In this document: positions 8,317 through 17,673 of the stretch, in pieces | Position numbering within the stretch: the stretch's first letter is position 1 | How the letters are laid out: every line of letters begins with the position of its first letter | Assembly: GCA_016192135.1 (NCBI GenBank) | Contig: JACPUR010000001.1 | Span: 310,001-374,000, forward strand | Direction: 5' to 3' | Source of the DNA: Candidatus Tectomicrobia bacterium | GTDB taxonomy: Bacteria > UBA8248 | DNA: 64,000 nt | Translations under genes and position numbers: made by a program | Notes under the pieces: generated by a model | What the model saw: only the letters and a program-made list of their open reading frames with translations | The model's database searches: none | What the model was told of the DNA's origin: nothing

Positions 8317-9498
8317 CTATGCGGCGGGGACCGGGGCGCCGGCGAGTTCCAGCATCCGGGTGAGGACGCGCTCGGCCGAGAAGAACTCTTCCGCGATTTC
8401 CCGGGCGGCGCGGCAGTGGGCCGGATAATCCGCCCGGATCTTCTCGAACGCCTCCAGGATGTCTTCCATCGTCCGGAAGGGGAAGAGACCCCGCCCCGCC
8501 GGAAGGACCGCCCCGAAACCGGTGTCCTGCGTGACGGCGGGCCGTCCCGCCGCCAGGAAGCAGGCGGTGCGGTCGCTGAACCAGCCCGTCCAGGGGCGGA
8601 CGTACTGGTCCTTGGCCACCGTGAACTCGCCGCGGGCGGCGAAAATATAGTCGCGGTACGAGTGGATGCTGGTGGTGAGGGAGATGGCGTCCACCACGCG
8701 CCAGCCGTGCGATCGGAGCATCCGGAGCACATCCTCCTTGTTCGTGGCCAGCGCCATCTCCAGGGGCTCGCGGGTGCGCCCGGGAAGCTCCACGAACTTC
8801 AACAGTTCGAGGTGCTTGCTCCACAGGTAGGTTTCCCCCTCCCATACCGCGTCCTTGCCCGTCTGCTGCCAGCTCGTGATGGTGGTGAAGGGAGCGCCCG
8901 GCGCGGGCGCCTCCGGCCCCCGCCACCAGTCGAGGACGACGGGCTGGCGCGTGGGCAGGAAATCGTGCCGGGTCGCCGGGATGCGGCATCCGGGCTTGCC
9001 GATATTTTCCCCGAAGGTGAACAGGTGGGTGTGGGCATCCAGCATCCCGGCCATCGATTCGCTCCCCGAGGCCACCTCCACCTGGGCCAGGAAGGGGTCC
9101 GATTCCGCGTAGATCCGCATGGGGACCCGCATGTGCTCCTCCCGGAGGATGGTCGTCCCCGTCACGTTCACCAGCATCTCCGCCTCGCCGAGCAGCCGGT
9201 CGAGGGCGGCGGGAGAGAGGCCGTGGAGGCTCCCGTCGGCCGCCGAGCGGTAGGACCACCGGCCCTTCAGGCCGCACCAGGACAGGAGGCCGTCCAGGTA
9301 GCGCGTGGTGTAGGCGCAGCTGCTGGAGATGGCGTTCTGCTCGGGGTCGAATGGCCAGGATCCCGTGTCCTCGATGTAGTAGACGTCGTAGCCCAGCCGG
9401 CGGAAGCCCTCGATGTAGTGGAGGGCCTGCCAGGCCACCCCGGCGAAGGGCGATTGGCCCATGAATCCGATGACGATGAGCTTCGGTTTTTTCGGCAT
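8317..9498 (-). CDS. Glycosyltransferase-like (GT-B, CgeB-like) protein, paralogue 1
   Basis: The protein is 393 aa from ATG 9498. It opens with LIVIGFMGQSPFAGVAWQ and YIEGFRRLGYDVYYIEDT, typical of a GT-B N-terminal domain. It ends with the nucleotide-sugar-domain pattern GEFTVAKDQYVRPWTGWFSD followed by AAGRPAVTQDTGFG. A paralogue at 11018-12190 shares this plan throughout. The best guess is a sugar transferase acting on the cluster's polysaccharide, similar to CgeB-type proteins. I cannot assign donor, acceptor or CAZy family. It lies downstream of a methyltransferase gene with a 74-bp gap. Confidence 0.7.
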   Translation of the reverse strand: MPKKPKLIVIGFMGQSPFAGVAWQALHYIEGFRRLGYDVYYIEDTGSWPFDPEQNAISSSCAYTTRYLDGLLSWCGLKGRWSYRSAADGSLHGLSPAALDRLLGEAEMLVNVTGTTILREEHMRVPMRIYAESDPFLAQVEVASGSESMAGMLDAHTHLFTFGENIGKPGCRIPATRHDFLPTRQPVVLDWWRGPEAPAPGAPFTTITSWQQTGKDAVWEGETYLWSKHLELLKFVELPGRTREPLEMALATNKEDVLRMLRSHGWRVVDAISLTTSIHSYRDYIFAARGEFTVAKDQYVRPWTGWFSDRTACFLAAGRPAVTQDTGFGAVLPAGRGLFPFRTMEDILEAFEKIRADYPAHCRAAREIAEEFFSAERVLTRMLELAGAPVPAA

Positions 9499-9572
9499 CC
9501 GGGCGTTCCCTTGGCGCCGGCGGGCGGCTCCGCGCGCTCGAGGATAGATATACGTGGTTGTCGGGCGGGGGA

Positions 9573-10232
9573 CTAGGGCCGGGGGAGCTCCCAGCCCGGA
9601 GGCTTGGAGAAGAGTGAGAACAAGGCGTCGATGGCCACGCCGTTCTTCTCTCCCCGGTGGACCTCCTCCGAATCGAGCGCGCAGCCCACGTTCAGGAAGA
9701 GGTCTCGGTAGGTCCGCACGTGCCAGCGGGAAAGCAGATAGTCCTGCGTGCCTCCGCAGGTGCTCACGAGCAGGAGCCGCCCTCCCGGCCGGAGCGAGTC
9801 GACCGCCTGGGCGGCGAACCAGCCCACCTCGAAGAACGTGTAGAGCCATCCGAAGTAGTAGATGACCTCGCTGATCACGATCAGGTCCCAGGGGCCGCCG
9901 GCCCCGAGGTCCATCTCCATGGCGTTCGCCACCCGGAACTCCACGTTCCCCGCCCCCGCGGAGGACCGCCGGGCGCGCTCGATGGCCGAGGGAGCGATGT
10001 CCACGCCCACGACGCTGTCGCACAAGGAGGCCATCCGCCGGGTGAAGGCCCCTCCGCCGCAGGCGATCTCGAGGGCGCGGGGGTAGCGGCGCCCCTCCAG
10101 CATCTCCAGCAGCCGGGCGTACTTCGCCTTCTCGAAGGGGGACGACTCGAAGTCCCAGAAGTCCCCCTCCTTCCAGATGTTCTCGAAGAAGCCCTCGGCC
10201 TTCGAGTGGATGAGGCTGCGGTCCCGGTTCAT
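9573..10232 (-). CDS. Class I SAM-dependent methyltransferase, NodS-like
   Basis: The protein is 219 aa from ATG 10232. The SAM-binding motif I is ALEIACGGGAFTRRM (about residue 52), followed by acidic SVVGVDIAPSAIERA and motif VRPGG-like LRPGGRLLLVSTCGG. The overall order and the helix FFENIWKEGDFWDFESSPFE resemble NodS, the N-methyltransferase of Nod-factor synthesis. Next to a ChbG-type deacetylase this is suggestive: NodS methylates a sugar amine exposed by deacetylation. That pairing is an inference. Eight bases separate it from the deacetylase gene, so they are surely co-transcribed. Confidence 0.82.
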   Translation of the reverse strand: MNRDRSLIHSKAEGFFENIWKEGDFWDFESSPFEKAKYARLLEMLEGRRYPRALEIACGGGAFTRRMASLCDSVVGVDIAPSAIERARRSSAGAGNVEFRVANAMEMDLGAGGPWDLIVISEVIYYFGWLYTFFEVGWFAAQAVDSLRPGGRLLLVSTCGGTQDYLLSRWHVRTYRDLFLNVGCALDSEEVHRGEKNGVAIDALFSLFSKPPGWELPRP

Positions 10233-10240
10233 GGATTCTC

Positions 10241-10984
10241 TCACTCCGCGGCGGGAGTGAGAATGCCCGATCGGATCGCCTGCTGCACGGCCCGGAACGA
10301 GCAGAGGGAGATTTCCAGCCCGGGCAGCGCCTCGCGCACCTTCGGGCTGCAGAGGACCCTTACCTCCTCCGCGCGCTCGGCCAGGTAGGGGGAGGCGAAA
10401 TCCGCCCCGATGCCGGGATGGCAGCACAGCTCCGTCACGCCCGCCGGAAGCTCTTCCAGGAGGCCGAGCAGATGCCGGACCGTGAGGAAGTCGGGGATGG
10501 AGCGGCCCTCGGCGGTCTGCCCGTAGAACCTGCCGCAATAGGATATCTCCGGCGTGACCTCCCGCAAGGGAACCCCGAGCCGCTCCGCCGCTTCCATCAG
10601 GATGGAGCGGACGGGCTCGGTGCGGTGGAAGTGCTGGTGGGAATCCAGGTGCGTCGGTTCCATGCCGGCGAGCTTCCGGAAGGCCTGGATCTGCCGCCGG
10701 ACCTCCCTGCGGACGGCCGCCTTGTCCTGGCGCGGGACCACCTCGTAGAGCAGCTCCCAGTTCCCGCCGGGGCAGACCCACTCGCCCAGGTCCACGTGGA
10801 GGCCCAGGCTGAGCGCGGCGTTCCCTCGTGCGTAGGCGGCCGCCCCGGCGGCGGCGGGCCCCCGGACCATGAGGCTGGCGCTGGTGAGGATGCCGTGCTC
10901 ATGCGCTTCGATGATGCCGGCGTTGATGCCCCGGCTCAGGCCGAAATCATCTCCGTTCACGATGAGAAGCTTGGCGGCATCCAC
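10241..10984 (-). CDS. ChbG/HpnK (YdjC)-family carbohydrate deacetylase
   Basis: The protein is 247 aa with a GTG start at 10984. The metal-site motifs of this family are both present: NGDDFGLSRGIN near the N-terminus (catalytic Asp-Asp) and HLDSHQHFH near residue 115. ChbG removes an acetyl group from chitobiose-type sugars and HpnK from hopanoid N-acetylglucosamine. In this cluster it probably deacetylates an N-acetyl sugar in the exopolysaccharide or lipid-linked precursor. It is co-directional and close to the methyltransferase. Confidence 0.85.
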   Translation of the reverse strand: MDAAKLLIVNGDDFGLSRGINAGIIEAHEHGILTSASLMVRGPAAAGAAAYARGNAALSLGLHVDLGEWVCPGGNWELLYEVVPRQDKAAVRREVRRQIQAFRKLAGMEPTHLDSHQHFHRTEPVRSILMEAAERLGVPLREVTPEISYCGRFYGQTAEGRSIPDFLTVRHLLGLLEELPAGVTELCCHPGIGADFASPYLAERAEEVRVLCSPKVREALPGLEISLCSFRAVQQAIRSGILTPAAE

Positions 10985-11017
10985 GGTCTAGGCGGCCTCG
11001 GGTAGAAAACGGGTGAT

Positions 11018-12190
11018 TTACAGTCCGGCTTGGCGCAGGAGCGCCCCGAGAACGGTCTCGGCCCGGAAGTGCGTCTCCGCGATTTCCCGCGCGGCGCGGC
11101 AGTGGCGGGGGTAATCGCTGTCTATCTCGTCGATCGCGGCGAGGATATCATCCATGTCCCGGAAGGAGAAGAGGCCCTCGCCGGTCGGGAGGTTCTCGTC
11201 GAAGCCCGTGTCCTGGGTGATGACGGGCCTGCCGGCCGCGAGGAAAGTGGCGCTGCGGTCGCTGAACCAGCCGCTCTTGAAGCGGATGTTCTGGTCCTTC
11301 GCCACGGTGAACTCCCCCCGCGCGCCCCGGATGTAGTCGCGGTAGGGGAGGATGTCCCGGGAGATCGCGAGCGCCTCCGTCACCTGCCAGCCGTTCTCGC
11401 GCAGCCAGGCGACGGGGTCGGAGTCGTCGTAGGCGAGCGCGAGCTCGAAGGGGCGCCCCGCGCGGCGCGGCAGGTCCGCCACCTTGAGGAACTCCGTGTG
11501 CTTGGTCCAGGTGTAGGTCTTGCCCTGCCAGACGATGTCCTTGCAGGTCTGCTTCCAATGGGTGACGGTGGTGAAGGGGCGCGGCTTGCCGTTGGCCGGG
11601 GCCTTCTCCGGCTCCCACCAGTCCAGCGCGACGGGCTGCCGCGTCGGCCGGTAGGCGAAGGGCCCCGTCGGGAGGGGGCAGATGGGCCTGCCGATGTTCT
11701 CCCCGTAGGTGAAGTGGTGGGTGTGGGCGCTCAGCAGGCCGATGGTGAAGCGGTTGCCCTGGGCCACCTCGATCTGGGGCAGGACCGGATCCGTCTCGAT
11801 GAAGACGCGCACCGGGACGCGCAGGTGCTCTTCGCGCAGGATGGTCGCGCCCGTCACGTTCAGGATGGCGTCGGCCCGGCGGAAGATATCCCCGGCGGAG
11901 GAGGCGAGGGGGCCGTGGAGGCTTCCGTCCACCCCGGAGCGGTAGAGCCAGCGGCCGCCCATCCCGCACCAGGACATGATTCGGTCGAGGTAGCGCAGCG
12001 AGAAGCCGCAGTCTTCGGTGACGGTTTGCTGGTCGGCGTCGTAGGGCCAGGCGCCGGTGTCCTCGACGTAGTGGACCTCACACCCCAGGCGCCGGAGGCC
12101 TTCCAGGAAGTGGAGGAACTGCCACGCCACCCCGGCGAACGGCATCCGGGCGGCAATGCCCATCAGAACGACAGAAGGCCGGCCTTTCAT
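11018..12190 (-). CDS. Glycosyltransferase-like (GT-B, CgeB-like) protein, paralogue 2
   Basis: The protein is 390 aa from ATG 12190, five bases after the ABC exporter stop, with GGAGA inside the end of that gene as ribosome site. It matches the 8317-9498 product segment by segment: FAGVAWQFLHFLEGLRRLG, VNVTGATILREEHLRVPVR in place of the partner's VNVTGTTILREEHMRVPMR, then YRDYIRGARGEFTVAKDQ and AAGRPVITQDTGFD. Two copies in one cluster suggest successive additions of similar sugars. Donor and linkage are unknown. Confidence 0.72.
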   Translation of the reverse strand: MKGRPSVVLMGIAARMPFAGVAWQFLHFLEGLRRLGCEVHYVEDTGAWPYDADQQTVTEDCGFSLRYLDRIMSWCGMGGRWLYRSGVDGSLHGPLASSAGDIFRRADAILNVTGATILREEHLRVPVRVFIETDPVLPQIEVAQGNRFTIGLLSAHTHHFTYGENIGRPICPLPTGPFAYRPTRQPVALDWWEPEKAPANGKPRPFTTVTHWKQTCKDIVWQGKTYTWTKHTEFLKVADLPRRAGRPFELALAYDDSDPVAWLRENGWQVTEALAISRDILPYRDYIRGARGEFTVAKDQNIRFKSGWFSDRSATFLAAGRPVITQDTGFDENLPTGEGLFSFRDMDDILAAIDEIDSDYPRHCRAAREIAETHFRAETVLGALLRQAGL

Positions 12191-12195
12191 GACGC

Positions 12196-14037
12196 TTACT
12201 CTCCCGGTGCGGCGGGAATAGGCTCATGCCGTGCGATCTCCATTTGCTGCCGATAGAGGCTGGCGTAGAGGCGGTCGAGCGCCACCAGCTCCGTGTGCGT
12301 CCCCGACTCCACGATCCGGCCCCGATCCAGGACGATGATACGATCGGCGTTGCGGATAGTCGAGAGGCGGTGGGCGATGATGAAGGTCGTCCGGTTTTCC
12401 ATGAGGCGGTTTAGGGCCTCTAGGAGCAGGCTTTCCGTCCGGGCGTCCAGGGCCGAGGTCGGCTCGTCCAGGATGAGGATGGGAGCGTCCTTCAGGAAGG
12501 CGCGCGCGATGGAGAGGCGCTGCTTCTCCCCGCCCGAGAGGGTGGCGCCCCTCTCCCCGACCACCGTGTCGTAGCCCTCGGGGAGGCGCTGGATGAAGTC
12601 GTGCGCGTTGGCGGCGATGGCGGCCGCCTCGATCTGCTCCCGGGTGGCGTCCGGCCGGCCGTAGGAGATGTTCTCAGCGACGCTGAGCGGGAAGATGAAG
12701 GACTCCTGGAGCACGATGGCCACCTGCTCGCGCAGGCAGCGCAGCCGGATGCCCCGGATGTCCTGCCCGTCCACGGTGATGCGGCCGTCCCGGGGGTCGT
12801 AGAAGCGGACCAGGAGGCTGACGAGGGTGGTCTTGCCCGCCCCCGTGGGGCCGACGATGGCCAGCGTCTCGCCCGGGCCGGCCTCGAAGGAGATGTCCTT
12901 GATCGCCAGCTGCCCCCGCTCGTAGCCGAAAGCGACACTCTCGTAGCGGATGCGGCCCTCGAGTTTCACCTCGCGGGCGCTGGGCCGGTCCTCCACGTCG
13001 AGGGGGGTGTCGAGGATCTCCAGCGCGCGCTCCGCCCGCGCGGCCGCGTCCTGGATGGTCGAGGCCGTGTAGGTGATGGCGTTGAGCGGCGTATACAGCG
13101 ACTGTAGGTAGGAGAGGAAGAGGATGATGGTCCCTACCGTCACCTTCCCCTGCAGCACGTAGAGCGCGCCCAGGTACATGATCCCCGCGGTGCCCACCGA
13201 GGTCACGAGCCCGACGAAGAGCTTGAACCACATGTCCGCGTGCGCGGAGCGCTCGTAGGCCGTGACCGTCTGGTCCGCGAAGGAGCGGAAGCGCGCCTGC
13301 TCGATCGGCTCCCGGGTGAAGGCCTGGACCGCCGGGATCGCGCTCATGGCCTGTGCCACCATGGCCGCCATCTGCCCTTCGAGGTGCCTGCGTTCACGGC
13401 CACGCTGCTGCATCGGCTTCCCAAAAATCCGGATGGAGAGGATCAGGAAGGGGGCCACCCCCATGGCGAGCAGCGTCATCGTGGGCTCAAGGCGCCACAT
13501 GATGACGAACATAGCCGCCAGCATGACCAAGGATTGAAGGGCAGGCAGCAAGGCGCCGCCGATCAGGGAGTTCGCGCAGTAGGTGTCCCCGGTCACCCGG
13601 GCCACGGTGTCGCCAACGGGCCGGCGGTTGTGGAAGGTCAGCGAGAGGCGCTGGAGGTGGTGAAAGATGTCCGCCGCCAGATCGTACACCATCCGCTGGC
13701 CCAGCCGGACGGTGGAGACGAGATTGATCTGGGTCATGAGCCAGGCCAGCAGGAAGAGGATCAGGGTGCTGGCGCATACCCAGACGAGCAGCCCCTCCGG
13801 GGTTTCGCTCCCCGGCATGTAAGAGAATATCCCGTCCACCGCGCCGGAGTGCTGGCCGAGCACCTGGTCCAGCAGGATTTTCATCGGCCAGGGTTTCAGC
13901 ACCTCCAAGCCGATTTCGAGGAACAGGGTCAGCAGGACGGTCCCGAATTGCGCGCGATGGGGCCATAAATAAGCAAGGAGGCGCCCGTACATCTTCATGC
14001 GGTGCGCGCCCCCGCGGGGCGGATTTTGCGTACTCAT
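12196..14037 (-). CDS. MsbA-like ABC exporter (fused permease and ATPase)
   Basis: The protein is 613 aa. Residues 1-340 form a six-helix ABC type I exporter domain. Residues 360-600 form the nucleotide-binding domain with Walker A GPTGAGKTTL, signature LSGGEKQRLSIARAFL, Walker B ILILDEPTSALD and H-loop AHRLSTIRNADRI. Such half-transporters work as homodimers and flip lipids or lipid-linked glycans across the inner membrane. Start ATG 14037 overlaps the upstream gene's stop by four bases; an internal ATG at 13998 would remove a poor N-terminus. In this context, export of a lipid-linked sugar is the likely role. Confidence 0.9.
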   Translation of the reverse strand: MSTQNPPRGGAHRMKMYGRLLAYLWPHRAQFGTVLLTLFLEIGLEVLKPWPMKILLDQVLGQHSGAVDGIFSYMPGSETPEGLLVWVCASTLILFLLAWLMTQINLVSTVRLGQRMVYDLAADIFHHLQRLSLTFHNRRPVGDTVARVTGDTYCANSLIGGALLPALQSLVMLAAMFVIMWRLEPTMTLLAMGVAPFLILSIRIFGKPMQQRGRERRHLEGQMAAMVAQAMSAIPAVQAFTREPIEQARFRSFADQTVTAYERSAHADMWFKLFVGLVTSVGTAGIMYLGALYVLQGKVTVGTIILFLSYLQSLYTPLNAITYTASTIQDAAARAERALEILDTPLDVEDRPSAREVKLEGRIRYESVAFGYERGQLAIKDISFEAGPGETLAIVGPTGAGKTTLVSLLVRFYDPRDGRITVDGQDIRGIRLRCLREQVAIVLQESFIFPLSVAENISYGRPDATREQIEAAAIAANAHDFIQRLPEGYDTVVGERGATLSGGEKQRLSIARAFLKDAPILILDEPTSALDARTESLLLEALNRLMENRTTFIIAHRLSTIRNADRIIVLDRGRIVESGTHTELVALDRLYASLYRQQMEIARHEPIPAAPGE

Positions 14038-16631
14038 ATATTCGAGTTGTCCCCGTTATTTTCGGCGAGAATCACTCCCTCGCCCTTCTCCTTCAAAACG
14101 CGCAGAAGCTTGCCGGCCGCCGCCGCGCAATCGCGCAGGACGGCCGCCCCCAGAAAGAAAGCGCTCGTCCCCAGGATGCCCGCCGCCAGGTACGCCCCCT
14201 CCCGGGCCGCCTCGAGCCCGAGCAGGGCCAGCAGGCCGCCCAGGGCGGCGCCCCCGGCCGAAGGCCTGGGCCAGATGCGGAAGCGGAAGAGCTGTTTTCC
14301 GGCTCCGTGCTCCTCCACCGCCGTCCGCAAGCGGACCCCGCCCAGCAGGCCGCCCCGGACCTCGAGATCCCACCGGTCGAATTCTCCCCCCGGCAGCACC
14401 TGGGCCCGGGCCTTCCGCAAGCCGTTCATGAGGGACTTCAACATATCATCCAGGGCGCACCAGCGCTCCCGCCAGAGTGAGACCCGCCGGGGCCCCGGCA
14501 GGGCGAGGCAGGCGAGCCGGGCCGAGCGCCAGGGGGTCAAGCCGAAGGCCAGCCGGCCCCACAGGCGCGCCAGGGGCTGCATCAGATGGAGGTACATGGT
14601 CAGCCCTTGGCGCTTCCATCGCTCCTCCCGGGTCCCGAAGTGCGAGCGGGCGGCGCTCAGGGCGGCCTGGCCCAGCGCCGTCAGCACCGCCAAGGCCAGG
14701 GGCACGCCCGCCCACAGGAGGAGCGGCCGCCAGAGCAGGCCGAGGAGGGTCATGCATCCGAGCAGGGCGGTGATCAGGTACCACTCCGGCATGAGGGTGA
14801 GGCACGCGAGGGGCGCCGGGGAGGGCTTGTAGAGCGACTGGAAGGGGGCGCTCCCCCACACCCCGTGGAACACCCGGCTCCGCAGGGACGAGAGATGCTG
14901 GATCAGCCCCTGTCCATAGATGCGGCCCGCCCACATCGCGTGGCCCGCGGCGTTGTACTTCTCGGGCCACTTCCGCTCGAGCATGGCCTCGGCCTTCCCG
15001 TAGCCCTTCTGCTGGCGCCAGTAGGCCCGGACGGCGTTCCGCCGGTGGTGCCACACCATCGCGGCCGGATGGAAGCCGATGGTCCAGCCGCGCTCCTGGA
15101 TACGCCAGCAGAGGTCCACGTCGTCTCCCGCCACGCGGAACTGCGTGTCGAAGCCGCCCACCGCCTCGAGCGCGGCGCGGCGGAAGGCCATGTTGCATCC
15201 CGGGATGTGCTCGGCCACGCTGTCGGTCAGGAGGACGTGGTTGGGGCCGCCGGGCGCGTTGGCGACGCAGTCGGCCACCAGGCCGTCCTCCGCCGGCGGC
15301 AGGTTCGGGCCGCCGACGGCGGCGTGCCCGGTCCGCAGGAAGGTCGCCGCGAGATAGGTCAGCCAGTGCGGGTCGGGCCGGGCGTCGTCGTCGATGTAGG
15401 CCACGATCTCGCCCGCGGCGTTTTGCCAGCCCGTGTTGCGGGCGCTGGAGAGGCCCCGGTTCTCGGTGCGGATGAGGCGGAAGGCGGGGAAGCCAGAGGC
15501 GATCCGGGCGGTGGCGTCCGTGGAGCCGTCGTCCACCACGATCACCTCGTACTCGCCCGGGTAGTCGAGCGCCTGGAGCCCCTCGAGGGTGTCGCGGATG
15601 GTGCGGCCTCCGTTGTAGGAGCACACCACCACCGAGGCCCTGGGCCAGGGGAGCGACGCCTGGAAGGGGGCCTCCTCGAACGCCTGCCGGACGGAGAGCA
15701 GGGCCCGCTTGGGCTCCCGCTCCCGGGTGGTCAGGCCGAAGTCCCAGTCCTCGATGTCGAAGCCGCCGCGGTACCACTCGTCCGTCCAGGAGAAGACGAA
15801 GGCGCCGGCGCAGCCTCCTTCGAAGGAGGCGCGCACCTGCCACTCGAGCGCCTGGGCCTGAGCCTTCTCCCCGTTGCGGCGGCTGTCCAGGCCGATCTCG
15901 GCCATGACCAGGGGGCGATCGCCCGCCAGGTTGTGCAGCCGGGCGAGGTAGGCCTCGTAGGTCTCCCGCCGCTCCAGGTAGACGTTGAACGTGACGAAAT
16001 CGAGGAAGGGGAGCTCCAGGTATTCCGTCGTGGGATAGTTGACGTAGGTGACGAGCCCGTCCGGGTCCTCCGCCTTGACGGTTTCATAGAGCCGGCGGAT
16101 GAAACGCTCGACCTTCCGGCGGCCGTGCCAGCGGACGATGGGGGCGGGAATCTCGTTCCCCACCGTGTAGCAAAGAAGGGCCGGGTGTCCGGCCAGCTTC
16201 CTCGCCTCCGAGCGCATGCGGTCAATGATGGACCAGGCCGTCTTGCGGCTGTCCAGGAAGGTGACGTGCTGCTCCCAGGGAAGGCCGGCCATCACGTAGA
16301 GGCCGTGGCGCAGGGCCAGATCCAGCATCCACCTGGGCGGGACGGTGTAGGTCCGGACGGCGTTCAGGCCGTTCGCGGCCATCATGGCGAAGTCCCGCTC
16401 CGCCGCCTCGGGGCGGTGGAACTCGTTGCCGTAGGCGTCGGGGCGGAAGGTACCGTAGGTCACCCCGCGCACCCAGAGCTTGCGGCCCCCGGCGCAGAGG
16501 AACTTCCCGCGCGCCTCCGGGCGGCCTGCGCCTTCGATGGCTTGGGAGGGCGGGGCGGCGAGCGCAACTCCGGCGGCGGAATGGCCGTTCCCTTCCGCCG
16601 CCGCGGCCATATGGGTTTCTTCAGGTCTCAT
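14034..16631 (-). CDS. Glycoside hydrolase-like domain fused to family 2 glycosyltransferase
   Basis: The protein is 865 aa with two enzymes in one chain. Residues about 40-310 look like a (beta/alpha)8 glycosidase of the GH2/GH5 type: FLCAGGRKLWVRGVTYGTF, YTVGNEIPAP containing the Asn-Glu acid/base pair, and MAEIGLDSRR with the candidate nucleophile Glu. Residues about 335-600 are a GT-A family 2 transferase (SVVVCSYNGGRTIRDTLEGL, VVDDGSTD, AYIDDDARPD, GGFDTQFRVAGDDVDLCWR). Membrane-like segments follow at about 620-670, and a small membrane-associated C-terminal region. It may extend and trim, or assemble, the exported glycan. The arrangement is uncommon but not unique as far as I recall. 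Confidence 0.85.
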   Translation of the reverse strand: MRPEETHMAAAAEGNGHSAAGVALAAPPSQAIEGAGRPEARGKFLCAGGRKLWVRGVTYGTFRPDAYGNEFHRPEAAERDFAMMAANGLNAVRTYTVPPRWMLDLALRHGLYVMAGLPWEQHVTFLDSRKTAWSIIDRMRSEARKLAGHPALLCYTVGNEIPAPIVRWHGRRKVERFIRRLYETVKAEDPDGLVTYVNYPTTEYLELPFLDFVTFNVYLERRETYEAYLARLHNLAGDRPLVMAEIGLDSRRNGEKAQAQALEWQVRASFEGGCAGAFVFSWTDEWYRGGFDIEDWDFGLTTREREPKRALLSVRQAFEEAPFQASLPWPRASVVVCSYNGGRTIRDTLEGLQALDYPGEYEVIVVDDGSTDATARIASGFPAFRLIRTENRGLSSARNTGWQNAAGEIVAYIDDDARPDPHWLTYLAATFLRTGHAAVGGPNLPPAEDGLVADCVANAPGGPNHVLLTDSVAEHIPGCNMAFRRAALEAVGGFDTQFRVAGDDVDLCWRIQERGWTIGFHPAAMVWHHRRNAVRAYWRQQKGYGKAEAMLERKWPEKYNAAGHAMWAGRIYGQGLIQHLSSLRSRVFHGVWGSAPFQSLYKPSPAPLACLTLMPEWYLITALLGCMTLLGLLWRPLLLWAGVPLALAVLTALGQAALSAARSHFGTREERWKRQGLTMYLHLMQPLARLWGRLAFGLTPWRSARLACLALPGPRRVSLWRERWCALDDMLKSLMNGLRKARAQVLPGGEFDRWDLEVRGGLLGGVRLRTAVEEHGAGKQLFRFRIWPRPSAGGAALGGLLALLGLEAAREGAYLAAGILGTSAFFLGAAVLRDCAAAAGKLLRVLKEKGEGVILAENNGDNSNI

Positions 16632-16650
16632 CGAGGGTTCCGCGGCGGCG

Positions 16651-17673
16651 TCAACGAGCGTGGGAGCCGTTTACCGCCAGGCATGGCGCCAGCGTATTCG
16701 CCGGGCCGGTATGCCACGCCCAGGCCGTCTGGACGATGGTCCGCAGATCGGCGAAAAGCGGTTTCCAGCCGAGAACCTGGCCGGCCCGGGACGGATCGGC
16801 GACCAGGATGGCGGGGTCGCCCTCCCGGCGGGGCGCGGTCCGCAGGGGCAGCTCGTGGCCGCTCAGGCGCTCGACCGCGCGGATGACGTCCAGCACGGTG
16901 TGGCCGTTGCCGGTGCCCAAGTTGAGCGGGGTGCTCTCGCCGCCGGCCAGGAGGTACTCGAGGGCCTTCACGTGGGCGTCGGCCAGGTCGCAGACGTGGA
17001 TGTAGTCGCGCATGGCCGTGCCGTCGGGGGTGGGGTAGTCCGTGCCGAAAATCTCGACCTGCGGGCGGAGCCCCAGGGCGGCCTGGATCACCAGGGGGAT
17101 GAGGTGAGTCTCGGGATCATGGTGCTCGCCGATCTCCCCCTCCGGGTCGGCGCCCGCCGCGTTGAAGTAGCGGAGCGCCGTCCAGCGGAAGCCGTGGACC
17201 TCGCCGTACCAGCGCAAGGCCTTCTCGGCCATGAGCTTGGTTTCGCCGTAGGGATTGATGGGCGCCTGCGGTTCGCTCTCCTGGATGGGGATGCGGGAGG
17301 GGATGCCGTAGGTGGCGCACGAGGAGGAGAAGACGATGTTTCTCACCCCCGTCTCGCGCATGGCCTCGAGGAGGTTCAGTGTGTTGATCACGTTATTGCT
17401 GAAATACTTGCCGGCGGCGCGCATGGACTCGCCGACGTAGGCGTAGGCGGCGAAATGGATGACGGCCTTGATGCAGTATTCGCGCAGGGCCCGCCTCAGG
17501 ATGGCGGAATCGGCCAGATCCCCCTCCACGAAGGAGCCCCACTTCACGGCCCAGCGGTTCCCGTTGACGAGGTTGTCGTACACGACCGGTTGATATCCCG
17601 CGCGCGACAGAAGCTTGCACGTATGGCTGCCGATGAATCCCGCGCCACCTGTGACCAGAATTGCCGGATTCAT
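16651..17673 (-). CDS. galE: UDP-glucose 4-epimerase
   Basis: The protein is 340 aa with the extended SDR features of GalE: TGGAGFIGSH nucleotide-binding motif at the N-terminus, SSSCATYG active-site Ser region, and the catalytic YGETK (YxxxK). RYFNAAGADP and RDYIHVCDLADAH further mark GalE over related dehydratases. It interconverts UDP-glucose and UDP-galactose in the cytosol and so supplies donors to the cluster. AAGGAG precedes ATG 17673. It is the first gene of the minus-strand polysaccharide operon, with 19 bp to the next gene. Confidence 0.92.
   Translation of the reverse strand: MNPAILVTGGAGFIGSHTCKLLSRAGYQPVVYDNLVNGNRWAVKWGSFVEGDLADSAILRRALREYCIKAVIHFAAYAYVGESMRAAGKYFSNNVINTLNLLEAMRETGVRNIVFSSSCATYGIPSRIPIQESEPQAPINPYGETKLMAEKALRWYGEVHGFRWTALRYFNAAGADPEGEIGEHHDPETHLIPLVIQAALGLRPQVEIFGTDYPTPDGTAMRDYIHVCDLADAHVKALEYLLAGGESTPLNLGTGNGHTVLDVIRAVERLSGHELPLRTAPRREGDPAILVADPSRAGQVLGWKPLFADLRTIVQTAWAWHTGPANTLAPCLAVNGSHAR

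Noticed and set aside
14586-16886. 766-codon open frame on the plus strand opposite the GH-GT fusion
   Set aside because: It is antisense to a clearly recognisable protein. Its composition is Arg/Gly/Val-rich as expected for a GC-rich shadow frame, and it has no domain.
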